Source: JBCCSZ01 sp039821145 (GTDB lineage Bacteria > Bacteroidota > Bacteroidia > Chitinophagales > Saprospiraceae). Taken from it: a stretch of 64,000 nucleotides of DNA. Below, one piece after another: positions 54,219 to 63,754 of this stretch (positions are counted from its first letter, which is position 1; every line of letters starts with the position of its first letter). The DNA is taken from positions 1 to 64,000 of the forward strand of contig JBCBOS010000016.1 of NCBI GenBank assembly GCA_039821145.1, written 5' to 3'. The notes beneath the pieces were generated by a model. It was not told the origin of the DNA, made no database searches, and saw only the letters and a program-made list of their open reading frames with translations. A program made the position numbers and the translations under genes.

Positions 54219-57200
54219 ATGAGATGCAATCAGCTACATTTTTTTCTTCTCGCCTTTCTTTTTCCCTTATTTGCCGATGCACAAGCCCCCTCAAACTGGT
54301 CGGCTGAGCAATTCAAGGGCTTGGAATTTCGCAGCATAGGCCCAGCCTTCATGTCTGGCCGCATAGCCGATGTTGCCATTCATCCCCAAGACGACAATAC
54401 CTGGTATGTTGCCGTTGGCTCGGGTGGTGTATGGAAAACCAAAAACGCCGGAACAACCTGGAAGGCTTTGTTCGACGACCAAGTATCTTATTCCATCGGG
54501 TGCATTGCCATCGACCCCAGCAATCCACACACTGTCTGGGTAGGAACTGGCGAAAATGTGGGAGGCCGCCACGTCGGATTTGGCGATGGCATCTACCGCA
54601 GCCAAGATGGTGGACACCATTGGCAACACATGGGCCTGAAAGCCTCTGAGCACATTTCCAAAATCATCGTACACCCCAACAATTCCGATGTCATCTGGGT
54701 CGCTGTACAAGGGCCGCTCTGGAGCAAGGGAGGCGAAAGAGGGATTTACAAATCAACAGATGGTGGCCAAAACTGGCGCCGGGTGTTGGGAGATGCCGAG
54801 TGGACAGGAGCAACGGACATCCTCGTCGATCCGCGCAATCCAGACGTCCTCTACGCAGCTACCTGGCAGCGACACCGGACCGTGGCAGCCTACATGGGTG
54901 GTGGCCCAGGCTCCGGCATCCACCGCAGTACCGACGGGGGAGAAAATTGGACCCTGCTCCAAGAAGGACTTCCCAAATCCAATATGGGCAAAATTGGCCT
55001 GGCCATCTCTCCACAACGCCCCGACGTCATCTATGCTGCCATTGAGCTCAATCAGCGCAAAGGAGGTGTCTATCGCTCTACGGACCGAGGCGCCAGCTGG
55101 GAAAAGCGATCCGATGCTGTGGCAGGTGCAACAGGCCCGCATTACTATCAGGAACTCTATGCTTGCCCTCACCAATTCGACCGTCTCTATCTGGTAGACG
55201 TGCGCATGCAAATCTCTGATGATGGCGGCAAGAAATTCCGGCGAATGAAAGAAAAATACAAGCATTCTGACAACCACGCCATTGCCTTTCGCAAAGATGA
55301 CCCAGACTATCTATTGGTGGGAACAGACGGTGGATTGTACGAAAGTTTTGACCTGGCCGAAAACTGGCGCTTCATCGACAATCTTCCCATCACCCAGTTT
55401 TACAAAGTTGCTCTCGACGATCGCGAACCATTCTATCATGTTTATGGTGGCACGCAAGACAACAACACCCAGGGAGGACCTTCCCGCACTGACAATGTGC
55501 ATGGCATTCAGAATTCGGATTGGCGTGTGGTCCTCAACTGGGATGGTCACCAACCAGCGACGGAGCCTGGAAATCCAGACATCATGTATGCCGAACGGCA
55601 GGAAGGCAATCTATCTCGCATCGACCTGAAGACAGGAGAAGTCATCGACATTCAACCCCAACCCGCCGAGGGAGAAAACTACGAGCGCTTCAACTGGGAT
55701 GCCCCCATCTTAGTCAGCCCCCACTCCCCTACCCGAATCTACTTCGCTTCGCAGCGCGTCTGGAAGTCGGACAACCGAGGTGATGATTGGACGGCCATTT
55801 CCAATGACTTGACCCGAAACCAACAACGGATGGAATTGCCCATCATGGGCCGGCGCCAAAGTGCCGACAATGCCTGGGATTTGCTGGCCATGTCCAATTA
55901 CAATACCATTACTTCTCTGGCCGAATCTCCCAAACAAGCTGGACTGCTGTATGCCGGAACAGATGATGGCCTGATTCAGATCAGTGAAAACGGTGGGGAA
56001 AGCTGGCGCAAATTGGAGGTGGGAAGACTACCTGGTGTGCCTGCCACTGCTTTTGTCAACGACATCAAGGCCGATCTCTACGATGCCTCTACCGTATATG
56101 TTGCCTTGGACAATCACAAGTATGGCGACTACAAACCCTACTTGTTCAAGAGTACTGACAAGGGCAAGAGCTGGAAATCCATTGGCGGCAATCTCCCCGA
56201 ACGCACCCTTGTGTGGCGCTTGGTCCAAGACCATGTGAAAGCGCAGTTGCTTTTTGCGGCTACAGAATTTGGCATCTACTTCAGTACCAATGGTGGAGAG
56301 CGTTGGACACAACTGAAGGGAGGAGTCCCAACGATTTCCTTCCGGGACTTGGCCATTCAGCGACGCGAAAACGACCTGGTAGGCGCCTCCTTTGGCCGAG
56401 GATTCTACATACTGGATGACTACAGTGCCTTGCGGGATTTGTCTGATGAGCAACTGCAAAAAGAAGCCAGTTTGTTCCCCTTGCGGAAGGCGTGGTGGTA
56501 CATGCAACGGCCGCATCTGAGCTTTGATGGTCCCAGAGGAAGTCAGGGAGCATCACATTTTGTGGCGCCCAATCCACCCTTTGGTGCTGTGTTTACCTAT
56601 TATTTGAAAGAAGGTTATGTCTCCGGAGCCGATCAGCGCAAGAAAGCGGAAAAGGAATTGAACCAGGCCGACAAGGATGTGCCCTTCCCAGGTTGGGATG
56701 CGCTGGAGGATGAGATGCAGCAGGACCCTCCTCGTGTCTGGCTCATTGTCAAGGACCAAGAGGGACAAGTCGTTCGCCGATTGGAAGGTCCCAGCAAAGC
56801 AGGCTTTCACCGAGTGGCTTGGGATTTGAGGCATCCCGATTTCAGAACGGTAGAATTGAAGACCCTGAAAAAGCGTGACCAAGGAGAAGAAGAACGAGAG
56901 CGTTCTGGACTGATGGCAGCACCGGGAACCTATACGGTGGGCTTGTACAAGCAAATCGATGGCAATTTGACGGCTTTGTCACAGCCTCAATCCTTTGAAG
57001 TCGTGCCCCTGCACAAGGGCAGTTTGCCGGGTGCTCCGATGAACGAAGTGGCCGCATTCTGGCGCTCCTTTGAAGATGCCAGTCAGACCCATGCCAGTTT
57101 GTCGACGGTCTTGAAAAAGTCTCTGCAAAAAACGAAAGGGATGCAGCGGGCGCTCAAGAATTCACAGGCAGCTACCGGGACGATGGACAAGCGCTTGTAT

Positions 57201-57503
57201 GACATTCGCCAAGACCTATTCGCATTGAACAGACACCTCAATGGAAATGGACTGAAAGACCAGGTGGGTGAAAAGGACAAGCCGACGGTTGGCAATCGCC
57301 TTTTTGCCGTGAACAAAGGCATCACCCATTCCACCTATGGCCCGACCCAATTCCACAAGGAGAGCTTGCGGATTGCAAAAGACGATCTGTCGAAGATCCA
57401 AAATAAGTTGAACCAACAATTGGCACTCGTATCGGAGCTGGAGCGAGACATGGTCCAGGCGGGAGCTCCTTGGGTAGAAGGCGAAAGTCTTCCGGGTTAT
57501 TGA
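54219..57503 (+). CDS. Exported sortilin/BNR-repeat protein (VPS10-like beta-propeller)
   Basis: A 1094-residue protein with a signal peptide (FFLLAFLFPLFADAQ). About 20-720 form one or two large propellers of BNR/Asp-box type: GGVWKTKNAGTTWKALF, GIYRSQDGGHHWQHMG, GIYKSTDGGQNWRRVLG, GVYRSTDRGASWEKRS, LIQISENGGESWRKLE, LFKSTDKGKSWKSIGG. About 740-940 form a further domain with VWLIVKDQEGQVVRRLEGP. The C-terminal helices have KSLQKTKGMQRALKNSQ. Such proteins are common in Bacteroidota and annotated as glycosyl-hydrolase or VPS10-domain proteins without proven activity. No T9SS domain. It is followed by a strong terminator. Confidence 0.88.
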   Translation: MRCNQLHFFLLAFLFPLFADAQAPSNWSAEQFKGLEFRSIGPAFMSGRIADVAIHPQDDNTWYVAVGSGGVWKTKNAGTTWKALFDDQVSYSIGCIAIDPSNPHTVWVGTGENVGGRHVGFGDGIYRSQDGGHHWQHMGLKASEHISKIIVHPNNSDVIWVAVQGPLWSKGGERGIYKSTDGGQNWRRVLGDAEWTGATDILVDPRNPDVLYAATWQRHRTVAAYMGGGPGSGIHRSTDGGENWTLLQEGLPKSNMGKIGLAISPQRPDVIYAAIELNQRKGGVYRSTDRGASWEKRSDAVAGATGPHYYQELYACPHQFDRLYLVDVRMQISDDGGKKFRRMKEKYKHSDNHAIAFRKDDPDYLLVGTDGGLYESFDLAENWRFIDNLPITQFYKVALDDREPFYHVYGGTQDNNTQGGPSRTDNVHGIQNSDWRVVLNWDGHQPATEPGNPDIMYAERQEGNLSRIDLKTGEVIDIQPQPAEGENYERFNWDAPILVSPHSPTRIYFASQRVWKSDNRGDDWTAISNDLTRNQQRMELPIMGRRQSADNAWDLLAMSNYNTITSLAESPKQAGLLYAGTDDGLIQISENGGESWRKLEVGRLPGVPATAFVNDIKADLYDASTVYVALDNHKYGDYKPYLFKSTDKGKSWKSIGGNLPERTLVWRLVQDHVKAQLLFAATEFGIYFSTNGGERWTQLKGGVPTISFRDLAIQRRENDLVGASFGRGFYILDDYSALRDLSDEQLQKEASLFPLRKAWWYMQRPHLSFDGPRGSQGASHFVAPNPPFGAVFTYYLKEGYVSGADQRKKAEKELNQADKDVPFPGWDALEDEMQQDPPRVWLIVKDQEGQVVRRLEGPSKAGFHRVAWDLRHPDFRTVELKTLKKRDQGEEERERSGLMAAPGTYTVGLYKQIDGNLTALSQPQSFEVVPLHKGSLPGAPMNEVAAFWRSFEDASQTHASLSTVLKKSLQKTKGMQRALKNSQAATGTMDKRLYDIRQDLFALNRHLNGNGLKDQVGEKDKPTVGNRLFAVNKGITHSTYGPTQFHKESLRIAKDDLSKIQNKLNQQLALVSELERDMVQAGAPWVEGESLPGY

Positions 57504-57565
57504 TGGAAAAAAATTGAACAGTGACGAATGAGTTTTGTCGCACCAATGCTCATTCGGTGATATTT

Positions 57566-57614
57566 AAAATGCCTGTTTTTGCGGTAAAAAGTCTCCGTAA
57601 AAACAGGCATTTTT
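57566..57614 (+). terminator. Strong intrinsic terminator
   Basis: AAAATGCCTGTTTTTGCGG and CCGTAAAAACAGGCATTTTT form a long stem with one bulge, followed by CTTTTTTT. It ends the BNR-repeat gene. Confidence 0.85.
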
Positions 57615-57700
57615 CTTTTTTTGGTAAAAAAAATGACAAATTCTCTCTCTGCACAAGAAAAAAAATTAACAATTGTTTCTTTTTTAAATTCATTCCTTTT

Positions 57701-57708
57701 TACATTTG
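57701..57708 (+). promoter_or_regulatory. Putative -7 element TACATTTG
   Basis: It matches TAnnTTTG exactly and lies 231 nt upstream of the ATG of the helical-repeat gene at 57940. A TTG at 57673-57675 is somewhat far (25 nt) for -33. Confidence 0.4.
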
Positions 57709-57939
57709 ATCAGAAGTCGATTTAAAACCATTTATGTAAGTGCGAAATGATTTATTGAAGGTGTCCTTCAATAGATTTCCATTGTGCTCTGGCGAAATTG
57801 CAAATTGACAAAGCAGTATCCCAAAGCCTTGTACTGGTATGGCACTATGGAATGTACCTCGTCGACTTTGACAGCAAACAGCGTAAACAAATCATATCCC
57901 TCCCCCTTGCATTTTACTTATCTGATTAAAAACAAAGTG

Positions 57940-59139
57940 ATGGATAATCAGACTCATAAACTATTGAAAAAAATAGAGAGGGAGAAGCAGAAACGGGAAG
58001 AAATTGAGCGCACTGGTCGAAGAGACAAAGAGCCCAATTTGCTCAATTTATCGGATGCCTTGGACGAGTTTTACTTCTTGTCCAAGCTAAAAAATTATTG
58101 CGCTTATTTGTCGTACACCCGCTTCACCAATCCCAATCTTACCCATTATGACAAAAAGGATTTTCGCTTGATGCGTGAGATTTTGCGCGAAGTGGATTTG
58201 GACGATTTTGACAATCCGGTTTTGAGGATTTACAATCGGATTCGATTGCTGTTTGAGGCATGTGAGCTAGGTCTGTCTACAGATGAAGACATCTACAATG
58301 AGGTGGTCGAAATACTGGATGAGACAGATGGATGCATTTCGTTTGAAGAAGAGATAGAATTTCATTCGTACTTGTGCAATTATGCCATTGACAAGGTGAA
58401 CAGAAATAAAAATTCTTTTAAAAAGAGACTCCTATTTCACTATGTGAAAGCTCTTGACAAGACCTATCAAATACCCAGTAATTCGGGAGTTCCCCTTCCT
58501 CCAGCAACTTATAAAAATGTGGTCAAAACAGCCCTTTTTTCAGGGGAGGATACCGTTTTTTTCCAATCCCTACAGTTGATTGGTGTACAACCTTCAGGTA
58601 CTCATAAATCCATTGGCAGCACGTATGAATGGATCGAAAATTTCATCCATTACTACAAGAAAAAAATGGATGGAGATCACCGAGAATCATACCATACTTA
58701 TTGTGAAGCTCTGTTGTATTTTGAGTATAAAAAATTTGGGCGGGCCTACAGGACATTGGGAAATCCACTCCACTTACAGGGCATGTTCATCAACTTGGAC
58801 ATTCGATTATTGCATCTGATGGTCCTCTACGAGTTGTTCAATAGGCGTCCAACGATACTAGAAAATGACGACATAGAAATACTGAAAATCTTAGACAATT
58901 TTAGACACCAGCTTCGGGACGATGAAAATCGCAAGCACCAAATCAGTTCACAATATTTGGAACTGTTCAAGCAGTTTGCCAAATTGTACCGACGCCTTTA
59001 CCAGTTGAACATAAAGGTTGGAGGAATGGAAAGAAAACTACCAAAGTTCGTTCGTGCCATTGAAGAGTTGATACTTGATGTTCTAAACAAAACACCTCCC
59101 TACAAACATTGGCTACTGGAAAAGGCAAAGGAATTGTAA
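57940..59139 (+). CDS. Helical-repeat protein of a lineage-specific family (member B)
   Basis: A 399-residue cytoplasmic helical protein. It starts with a charged helix (LKKIEREKQKREEIERTGRR), then LDEFYFLSKLKNYCAYLSY, which matches LDLFFVLTKLKYACEKFNR in the protein at 60810. The end, KHWLLEKAKEL, matches its KKWLLDKIVEL. ATG 57940 is preferred; a GTG at 57784 opens the same frame but the extra part lacks protein character. The role is unknown. Possibly these proteins are protein-binding scaffolds, but nothing in the sequence proves it. Confidence 0.68.
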   Translation: MDNQTHKLLKKIEREKQKREEIERTGRRDKEPNLLNLSDALDEFYFLSKLKNYCAYLSYTRFTNPNLTHYDKKDFRLMREILREVDLDDFDNPVLRIYNRIRLLFEACELGLSTDEDIYNEVVEILDETDGCISFEEEIEFHSYLCNYAIDKVNRNKNSFKKRLLFHYVKALDKTYQIPSNSGVPLPPATYKNVVKTALFSGEDTVFFQSLQLIGVQPSGTHKSIGSTYEWIENFIHYYKKKMDGDHRESYHTYCEALLYFEYKKFGRAYRTLGNPLHLQGMFINLDIRLLHLMVLYELFNRRPTILENDDIEILKILDNFRHQLRDDENRKHQISSQYLELFKQFAKLYRRLYQLNIKVGGMERKLPKFVRAIEELILDVLNKTPPYKHWLLEKAKEL

Positions 59140-59168
59140 AAAAAAAGCCCAGGATTTCTCCCGGGCTA
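59137..59168 (-). terminator. Intrinsic terminator for the minus-strand secreted gene
   Basis: On the minus strand AGCCCGGGAGAAATCCTGGGCT is followed by nine T. It lies 34 nt after the stop of the gene at 59203 and overlaps the end of the convergent gene. Confidence 0.8.
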
Positions 59169-59202
59169 TGTCGTCCTCTTGCGATAAAATTGCTGGACAA
59201 GA

Positions 59203-59688
59203 TTACTGGCACTGGCAGCTGTACAATTGTCCCGTTAGCATGTCTTTCGCCGTGCAACTTGTCATACCTGCAGGCCCATTGAGATTTACCTGAATGCTTG
59301 TCGAGCTATGGCCAGTGACTTGCTTAGTCCAACGGACAATAACTTCATCCTGTATGATGATCTCAACAGCTACTTGCCTGCTGATGCCCGTATGATTGGT
59401 GACATTCACAATCAACATGCCGTTGAAGTTAACACAGGAGATGGACAAATCATTGGTCACTTGTGGCTTTGTCTTGATCAATGTCGGAGCAGCTTCCAAG
59501 GGTGGCATCGCCAATTGTTCGTGGCCTACGATCTCAGCAGTGAGGAATTGTTCCAACAACTTGGTGTCGGTATTTCCTACCTTGGCGTTGATGTCTCCTC
59601 CCTTGCAGACGATCAAAAGAATGGCAAAGACAACATACTTGAATGGGATTTGGATTTTTGTACCTTTCATGACTTCTAGATTTTGCAT
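59203..59688 (-). CDS. Small exported protein of unknown function
   Basis: A 161-residue protein (155 if the ATG at 59670 is used) with a signal-like helix (YVVFAILLIVCKGGDINA). The mature part has one predicted beta-sandwich (SISCVNFNGMLIVNVTNHTG, VEIIIQDEVIVRWTKQV) and ends in a Cys cluster (TSCTAKDML, YSCQCQ). It could be a small Ig-like or DUF3244-like domain, a guess from strand pattern. No sorting domain. It has its own terminator. Confidence 0.6.
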   Translation of the reverse strand: MQNLEVMKGTKIQIPFKYVVFAILLIVCKGGDINAKVGNTDTKLLEQFLTAEIVGHEQLAMPPLEAAPTLIKTKPQVTNDLSISCVNFNGMLIVNVTNHTGISRQVAVEIIIQDEVIVRWTKQVTGHSSTSIQVNLNGPAGMTSCTAKDMLTGQLYSCQCQ

Positions 59689-60614
59689 GATGAAAAATTT
59701 GATTCACATGCAAGCCCAGTTTCTCTTTCGCGACTTGTCCAACAATCAATACTCTTCCAGGGTCTCCCAAGGACTTTTCCTTGAAAGATTTGCTCTTCGA
59801 ATGGTATGGAGAGCGAGTTCTATGGAGTACTATGTTTCAAAGTCGAATAAAAAAGAAAGGCGCCTTTTACTAAACTTTGCATAACACAAAAGTACAGGCT
59901 AACCCCACCACAAGCAACTGAAAACCAGCCATTTACAATCTTTACGTGAAGACATATGTATTCACAAAAACAGTTGTAAACGATTCGTAAATCATTCACA
60001 AGCATTTACGCGAATGCAAGTCATCATCTGTGTGAATTCAGGTAAATTTCACGCAATTCACCAATGCCTGCGTTCTGTTGGATCGTGTAAAAAATACACC
60101 CCCTCATTCTGATTGTATGGATCGCCACTAGGTAGGAAACTTTCCTTTGTACTTCTCCCCTCTTTTGATATTCCTCTCTTTTTTCAATAAAAATCACCGC
60201 CAATCACCTGATTTTCTCCTCATTTTCTCCTCATTTTCTCCTCATTTTCTCCAAAAAATACACCCATAATCTACTTGTAACCAATTTATTACAAAACAAA
60301 ATAATCAACAATCATTAAAAAACCTCTCCGATTTCCCTTCATTTTTCTCCAAATGTATTTGATCGAATGGTATTTACTTTGAATCATCAAACGATACAAA
60401 ACACAACGGAAGTTACAAAGTCGCCCGATCAACTGATCCGGCCAATTGAACATCAGCAAAATCAATAACGGATGGCCCACCGGCTCCGACAGCCAGCGCC
60501 ATGTCCGCTCCGCCCTTTCAGGGCATTCAGATGCACAGTCTGCCAACTGTTGCGTCGGGCCACAGCCATGCTTCCGAAGTGCTCGATTCTTTCACCAACA
60601 CAAATACCAGTATC
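59689..60614. other. Long intergenic region with an 11-bp tandem repeat
   Basis: Bases 60212-60252 contain the unit TTTTCTCCTCA repeated 3.7 times. Otherwise the 925 bp are AT-rich and stop-rich, then GC-rich from about 60430 toward the peptide gene. The leader of that peptide probably starts in this part. No other gene is supported. Confidence 0.5.
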
Positions 60615-60758
60615 ATGAACAAAGCGAAAGTAAACACATTTGCCAAATTCAACCAATTCCAAATCCAGGATTCCAAGCTCACTTCTGTGAAGGGGGGAAG
60701 CAGCGACAGCAGCGACAGCAATGACAACGTCATCACCGTTGATGTAATTGATGTATAA
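60615..60758 (+). CDS. Double-glycine-leader peptide (RiPP- or bacteriocin-like precursor)
   Basis: A 47-residue peptide. Residues 1-28 resemble Bacteroidota GG leaders: MNKAKVNTFAKFNQFQ, then DSKLTSVKGG. Cutting after Gly-Gly would leave a 19-residue acidic core, SSDSSDSNDNVITVDVIDV, with five Ser and six Asp and no Cys. The leader look (F.I.DSKL..VKGG) is that of natural-product precursors exported by peptidase-containing ABC transporters (C39). No modification enzyme or transporter is in the window. A strong terminator follows 14 nt after the stop, which supports a real gene. The upstream in-frame extension to 60501 is not needed. Confidence 0.7.
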   Translation: MNKAKVNTFAKFNQFQIQDSKLTSVKGGSSDSSDSNDNVITVDVIDV

Positions 60759-60772
60759 TCACAGGTAATAGC

Positions 60773-60812
60773 AAATACGCAGGGATGTCGCGACTTTCCC
60801 TGCGTATTTTTA
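60773..60812. terminator. Bidirectional intrinsic terminator
   Basis: AAATACGCAGGGA (60773-60785) and TCCCTGCGTATTT (60797-60809) form a perfect 13-bp stem with A-run and T-run flanks. It separates the leader-peptide gene from the convergent helical-repeat gene. Confidence 0.9.
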
Positions 60813-62216
60813 TTTCAATTCTACAATTTTATCTAGTAACCACTTTTTCAATAACAAAGGTTTAGACGCTTCTACTTCTTCTATCAACTGATCTTTGTTC
60901 ACTCTTTTCCGCATCATTTTCCGCAGAAGCTTTATGAAATTCAGGTAAGCTGAAATCATTGCCTCACTCATTTTTTTGTGCCTCTTCAGATAAAGCTCAA
61001 AGGTTTTGGCATTGTCTATCACCAACTCATGCTTTCCATACTGCTCATAATAAGCCCTCAATTGCAGAGCCTTTAAACGGAATGCGATGCCAGGGTCTAA
61101 AATCTCTACTTGGGCCAGATTACCGATCACCTCCAAAAAGTTTTTTCGATAAAAAGCGATGTATGCATTTGACAAATGCACCACATTTTGTCGATCGTCT
61201 GGTAATAAATCAGATGTGTGCTTTTTGAGCAGCCAAGACAACCAGTCCCAATCTCGACGACCACATGCAACGATGACGACATTGATGAATTGTTCTGCAG
61301 AGATGTACCCCTCCGCAAGTAGTGCTCTCTTTTCAATGCCGAATTGATACAAACTAAATAATTCATTCAGGTATTCCTCATTGTTGCGGCGGACAATGCC
61401 AATGGAAAGATTGGCTAGATACCCAAGCAAAATCAATTGATCAATGGGCTGGAAGATTGCATAGTTCTCAAAAAACAATTGCTTGACCGCCTGGTATTGG
61501 TCCAATTCCTTTTGCTCCAACAAATCCAACATCTGCGCATACATCCGATGTACCATTGGCAAGCTCTCCCCCTGCTCCCGACAATACCTGCGCAATTCTT
61601 CCAAAAAGGGAATGTCCTTTTCCTCTTGGAGAATGTTCCCCCGGTTGAATTTCTCGCAGGCGTATTTTAGCTTTGTGAGGACAAAAAACAAATCCAAGTT
61701 GTTCATGCAATCCTCAAAACTGCCAATCCCCAGGTCTAGCTTCTTGTCGTTGAGATGAAAAAAGGTGAGGTGATTCAATTCCATTTGGTGGAGAAAATGC
61801 CACATTCCAGCCTGCTTTTCTTGCTGCAGCAATTTGTCGGCCAGGGTCACCGTTTTGTGCGACAGGGAGCTCAGGCGGCGTTCCTTGTAGATGTGCAAAA
61901 GTTGCATGGCGCGCTCCACCCCATTTTGTTTCATCCGCTGTTGCAGGAGAAAATCTTCCAGGTAGGCAAACAAAGTAGACAGCACATTCCCCAAGCGCTT
62001 GTTGTTGAACGCCATGTCCGCTCCAAAGATTTTGGAGAAGGCCTTCTCCTTGACCAACCTCTCTGATTGGTAGTCGGGCGCGTACTTTTTGATGTACTTA
62101 AAGAGAGTCGATGCCACAGTCTGTCCGCTGTACATGTAGGAAATGTACTGGTCGAACTGCCGCAACTCCTGGGGTGTGAGACTTCTCAAGAGGGTGATGA
62201 ACTTGCTTTTTCGCAT
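60810..62216 (-). CDS. Helical-repeat protein of a lineage-specific family (member C)
   Basis: A 468-residue cytoplasmic helical protein, the same length as the protein at 28910. Segments shared with family members are LDLFFVLTKLKYACEKFNR, LRAYYEQYGK and the end WLLDKIVELK. TPR-like helices are visible in the C-terminal half (YIAFYRKNFLEVIGNLAQVE). The ATG at 62216 gives MRKSKFITLLRSLTPQEL, parallel to MSKEHPLIELLQSL in member A. Function unknown; its stop lies in the bidirectional terminator. Confidence 0.7.
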   Translation of the reverse strand: MRKSKFITLLRSLTPQELRQFDQYISYMYSGQTVASTLFKYIKKYAPDYQSERLVKEKAFSKIFGADMAFNNKRLGNVLSTLFAYLEDFLLQQRMKQNGVERAMQLLHIYKERRLSSLSHKTVTLADKLLQQEKQAGMWHFLHQMELNHLTFFHLNDKKLDLGIGSFEDCMNNLDLFFVLTKLKYACEKFNRGNILQEEKDIPFLEELRRYCREQGESLPMVHRMYAQMLDLLEQKELDQYQAVKQLFFENYAIFQPIDQLILLGYLANLSIGIVRRNNEEYLNELFSLYQFGIEKRALLAEGYISAEQFINVVIVACGRRDWDWLSWLLKKHTSDLLPDDRQNVVHLSNAYIAFYRKNFLEVIGNLAQVEILDPGIAFRLKALQLRAYYEQYGKHELVIDNAKTFELYLKRHKKMSEAMISAYLNFIKLLRKMMRKRVNKDQLIEEVEASKPLLLKKWLLDKIVELK

Positions 62217-62542
62217 GGGTTTTCCGTCATTTTAAGGGGAAAACAAAGACAATCTACTGAATGCAGTAAACAAACCCCTATTATCTGATAATCAGCATTT
62301 TACAAAAAAACACTGCAATGCGTTGTACTTCAACAAACAGGTAAATCGGAAGGGAATTGCCTCTATTTTTTACTTTTTTCTCCCAAAAGAAAAGAGAATC
62401 TTAGCAATACAATTTTGATATATCTATATGATTTGCGCTGTCAGGTGTTCTTCTCATACTCTTGTATTGAGAGGCTGCGCTTCTGGCTAATTTACCACTT
62501 TTCTGGCGTTTCACCAGAATTTCCACACAAAACCTGTGCACA
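62217..62542. other. Divergent intergenic region
   Basis: AT-rich promoter-bearing space between helical-repeat member C and the small protein at 62543. No gene or strong hairpin was seen. Confidence 0.4.
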
Positions 62543-62827
62543 ATGGAGGAAGCTCGCAAACATTTGCTGGACAGTTTTCACAAGCGCTTGTTGCAAGACT
62601 ATGAGACCTATTGTGACACCCATTGCTTTGACAAAAGTACCGATGGCTTGGTGACCTATCTGATTGACCAAGGACTGATTCAATCGCCCACCATCAAGCG
62701 ATACACCATTCAAAAAGAATTTGATGAGCTGTATCCCGATGGCAATCAGAAGAAAACCCAAGTGGTCGATACCCTGGCCAATCGCTTCAATATTTCCAGC
62801 CGCAGTGTCTGGTCTATGTTGCGATGA
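62543..62827 (+). CDS. Small helix-turn-helix-like protein (94 aa)
   Basis: A 94-residue helical protein: MEEARKHLLDSFHKRLLQDY, then IDQGLIQSPTIKRYTIQKEF, and at the end KTQVVDTLANRFNISSRSVW with the spacing of a helix-turn-helix (VVDTLANRF-NIS-SRSVWSML). It may be a DNA-binding regulator. No family name can be given. It stands alone. Confidence 0.6.
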   Translation: MEEARKHLLDSFHKRLLQDYETYCDTHCFDKSTDGLVTYLIDQGLIQSPTIKRYTIQKEFDELYPDGNQKKTQVVDTLANRFNISSRSVWSMLR

Positions 62828-62915
62828 TCGAGTCACTTCCCTCGCGCACGCAAGGGCTCGGCCAGCACCACTGATTTGGATTTTGTTAACATGTTCTTTT
62901 ATAAGTTTTCACAAA

Positions 62916-62988
62916 GAAGGGGCAGCGATCTCTATGTGATAGATATTCAATATTTTTCCTTTTGGTTCTTATGAGATCGCTTCCCTTC
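62916..62988. repeat. Long-range imperfect hairpin
   Basis: GAAGGGGCAGCGATCTC (62916-62932) and GAGATCGCTTCCCTTC (62973-62988) can pair over about 15 bp around an AT-rich 40-nt loop. It lies after the small regulator gene and before the LytTR operon end. It could be a terminator without a T-run or an element remnant. Confidence 0.4.
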
Positions 62989-63043
62989 TTTCGTATTTAT
63001 ACATCTGTGAAGGGTTTCGTCCCAAGCCCCAAAGGCTGCACAA

Positions 63044-63754
63044 TCACATCTCTTTCATGTATTCCAATAGGCTTTTTTTGTAGAAATTCCCCAAGGGCAG
63101 TCGCACGTCTCGAATCACCACCTCTTGGCTGCTGATGCTGTCCAGATGAACAAAGGAGATGATGAAGGATTTGTGAACGCGGAAAAACGGAGGGCTGGGC
63201 AGCTTGGATTCAAAGGCCCGCAGCGTTTTGATGGTTTTTACCACTCGATCCTTGCAGTGAATCAATACAGTCTCTTTGCGGGCTTCCAAATAGCAGATTT
63301 CTTCCCAGCGCACCTTGAGCAGTTGATAGTCCGAGCGAATGAAAAAGTAAGCATTGTCCAGATCTGCACTTTTCAGAACAGGTTTCTCCAGTCGAATGGT
63401 TTCTTTGTGATGCACCCGGTCGGCAGCCTTGAGGAAGCGCTGAAACCCCACCGGTTTGAGCAAATAGTCGTCCACCTCCAACTCGAAGCCCTGCAAGGCA
63501 AACTCATCATAAGCCGTAATCAAGACCACATAAGGGCGCGGATTGAGCAATCCGAGCAATTTGATGCCGTCCAATTCGTCCATTTGTACATCTAGAAAAA
63601 TCAGATCGACGGGCTGCTTTTTCAAATAATTCAAGGCCTCCAAGCCATTGTCGAAGGTCGCCATCAATTCCAGGTAGTTGATCTGCTCCACAAAGCCCAC
63701 CAATTTTCCAATGGCGAGTGGTTCATCGTCGACAATGATACAACGCAGCTTCAT
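63044..63754 (-). CDS. LytTR-family response regulator
   Basis: A 236-residue regulator. The receiver domain (1-120) has the acidic pocket VDDEPLA (Asp9, Asp10), the phospho-acceptor Asp55 in LIFLDVQMDELDG, and the Thr/Lys pair (ITAYDEFA, LLKPVGF). The LytTR DNA-binding domain (about 135-236) reads FIRSDYQLLKVRWEEICYLE, TIKTLRAFESKLPSPPFFRV and HKSFIISFVHLDSI. Its start overlaps the stop of the upstream kinase gene by 4 nt (ATGA), so the pair is translationally coupled. Target genes unknown. Confidence 0.95.
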   Translation of the reverse strand: MKLRCIIVDDEPLAIGKLVGFVEQINYLELMATFDNGLEALNYLKKQPVDLIFLDVQMDELDGIKLLGLLNPRPYVVLITAYDEFALQGFELEVDDYLLKPVGFQRFLKAADRVHHKETIRLEKPVLKSADLDNAYFFIRSDYQLLKVRWEEICYLEARKETVLIHCKDRVVKTIKTLRAFESKLPSPPFFRVHKSFIISFVHLDSISSQEVVIRDVRLPLGNFYKKSLLEYMKEM

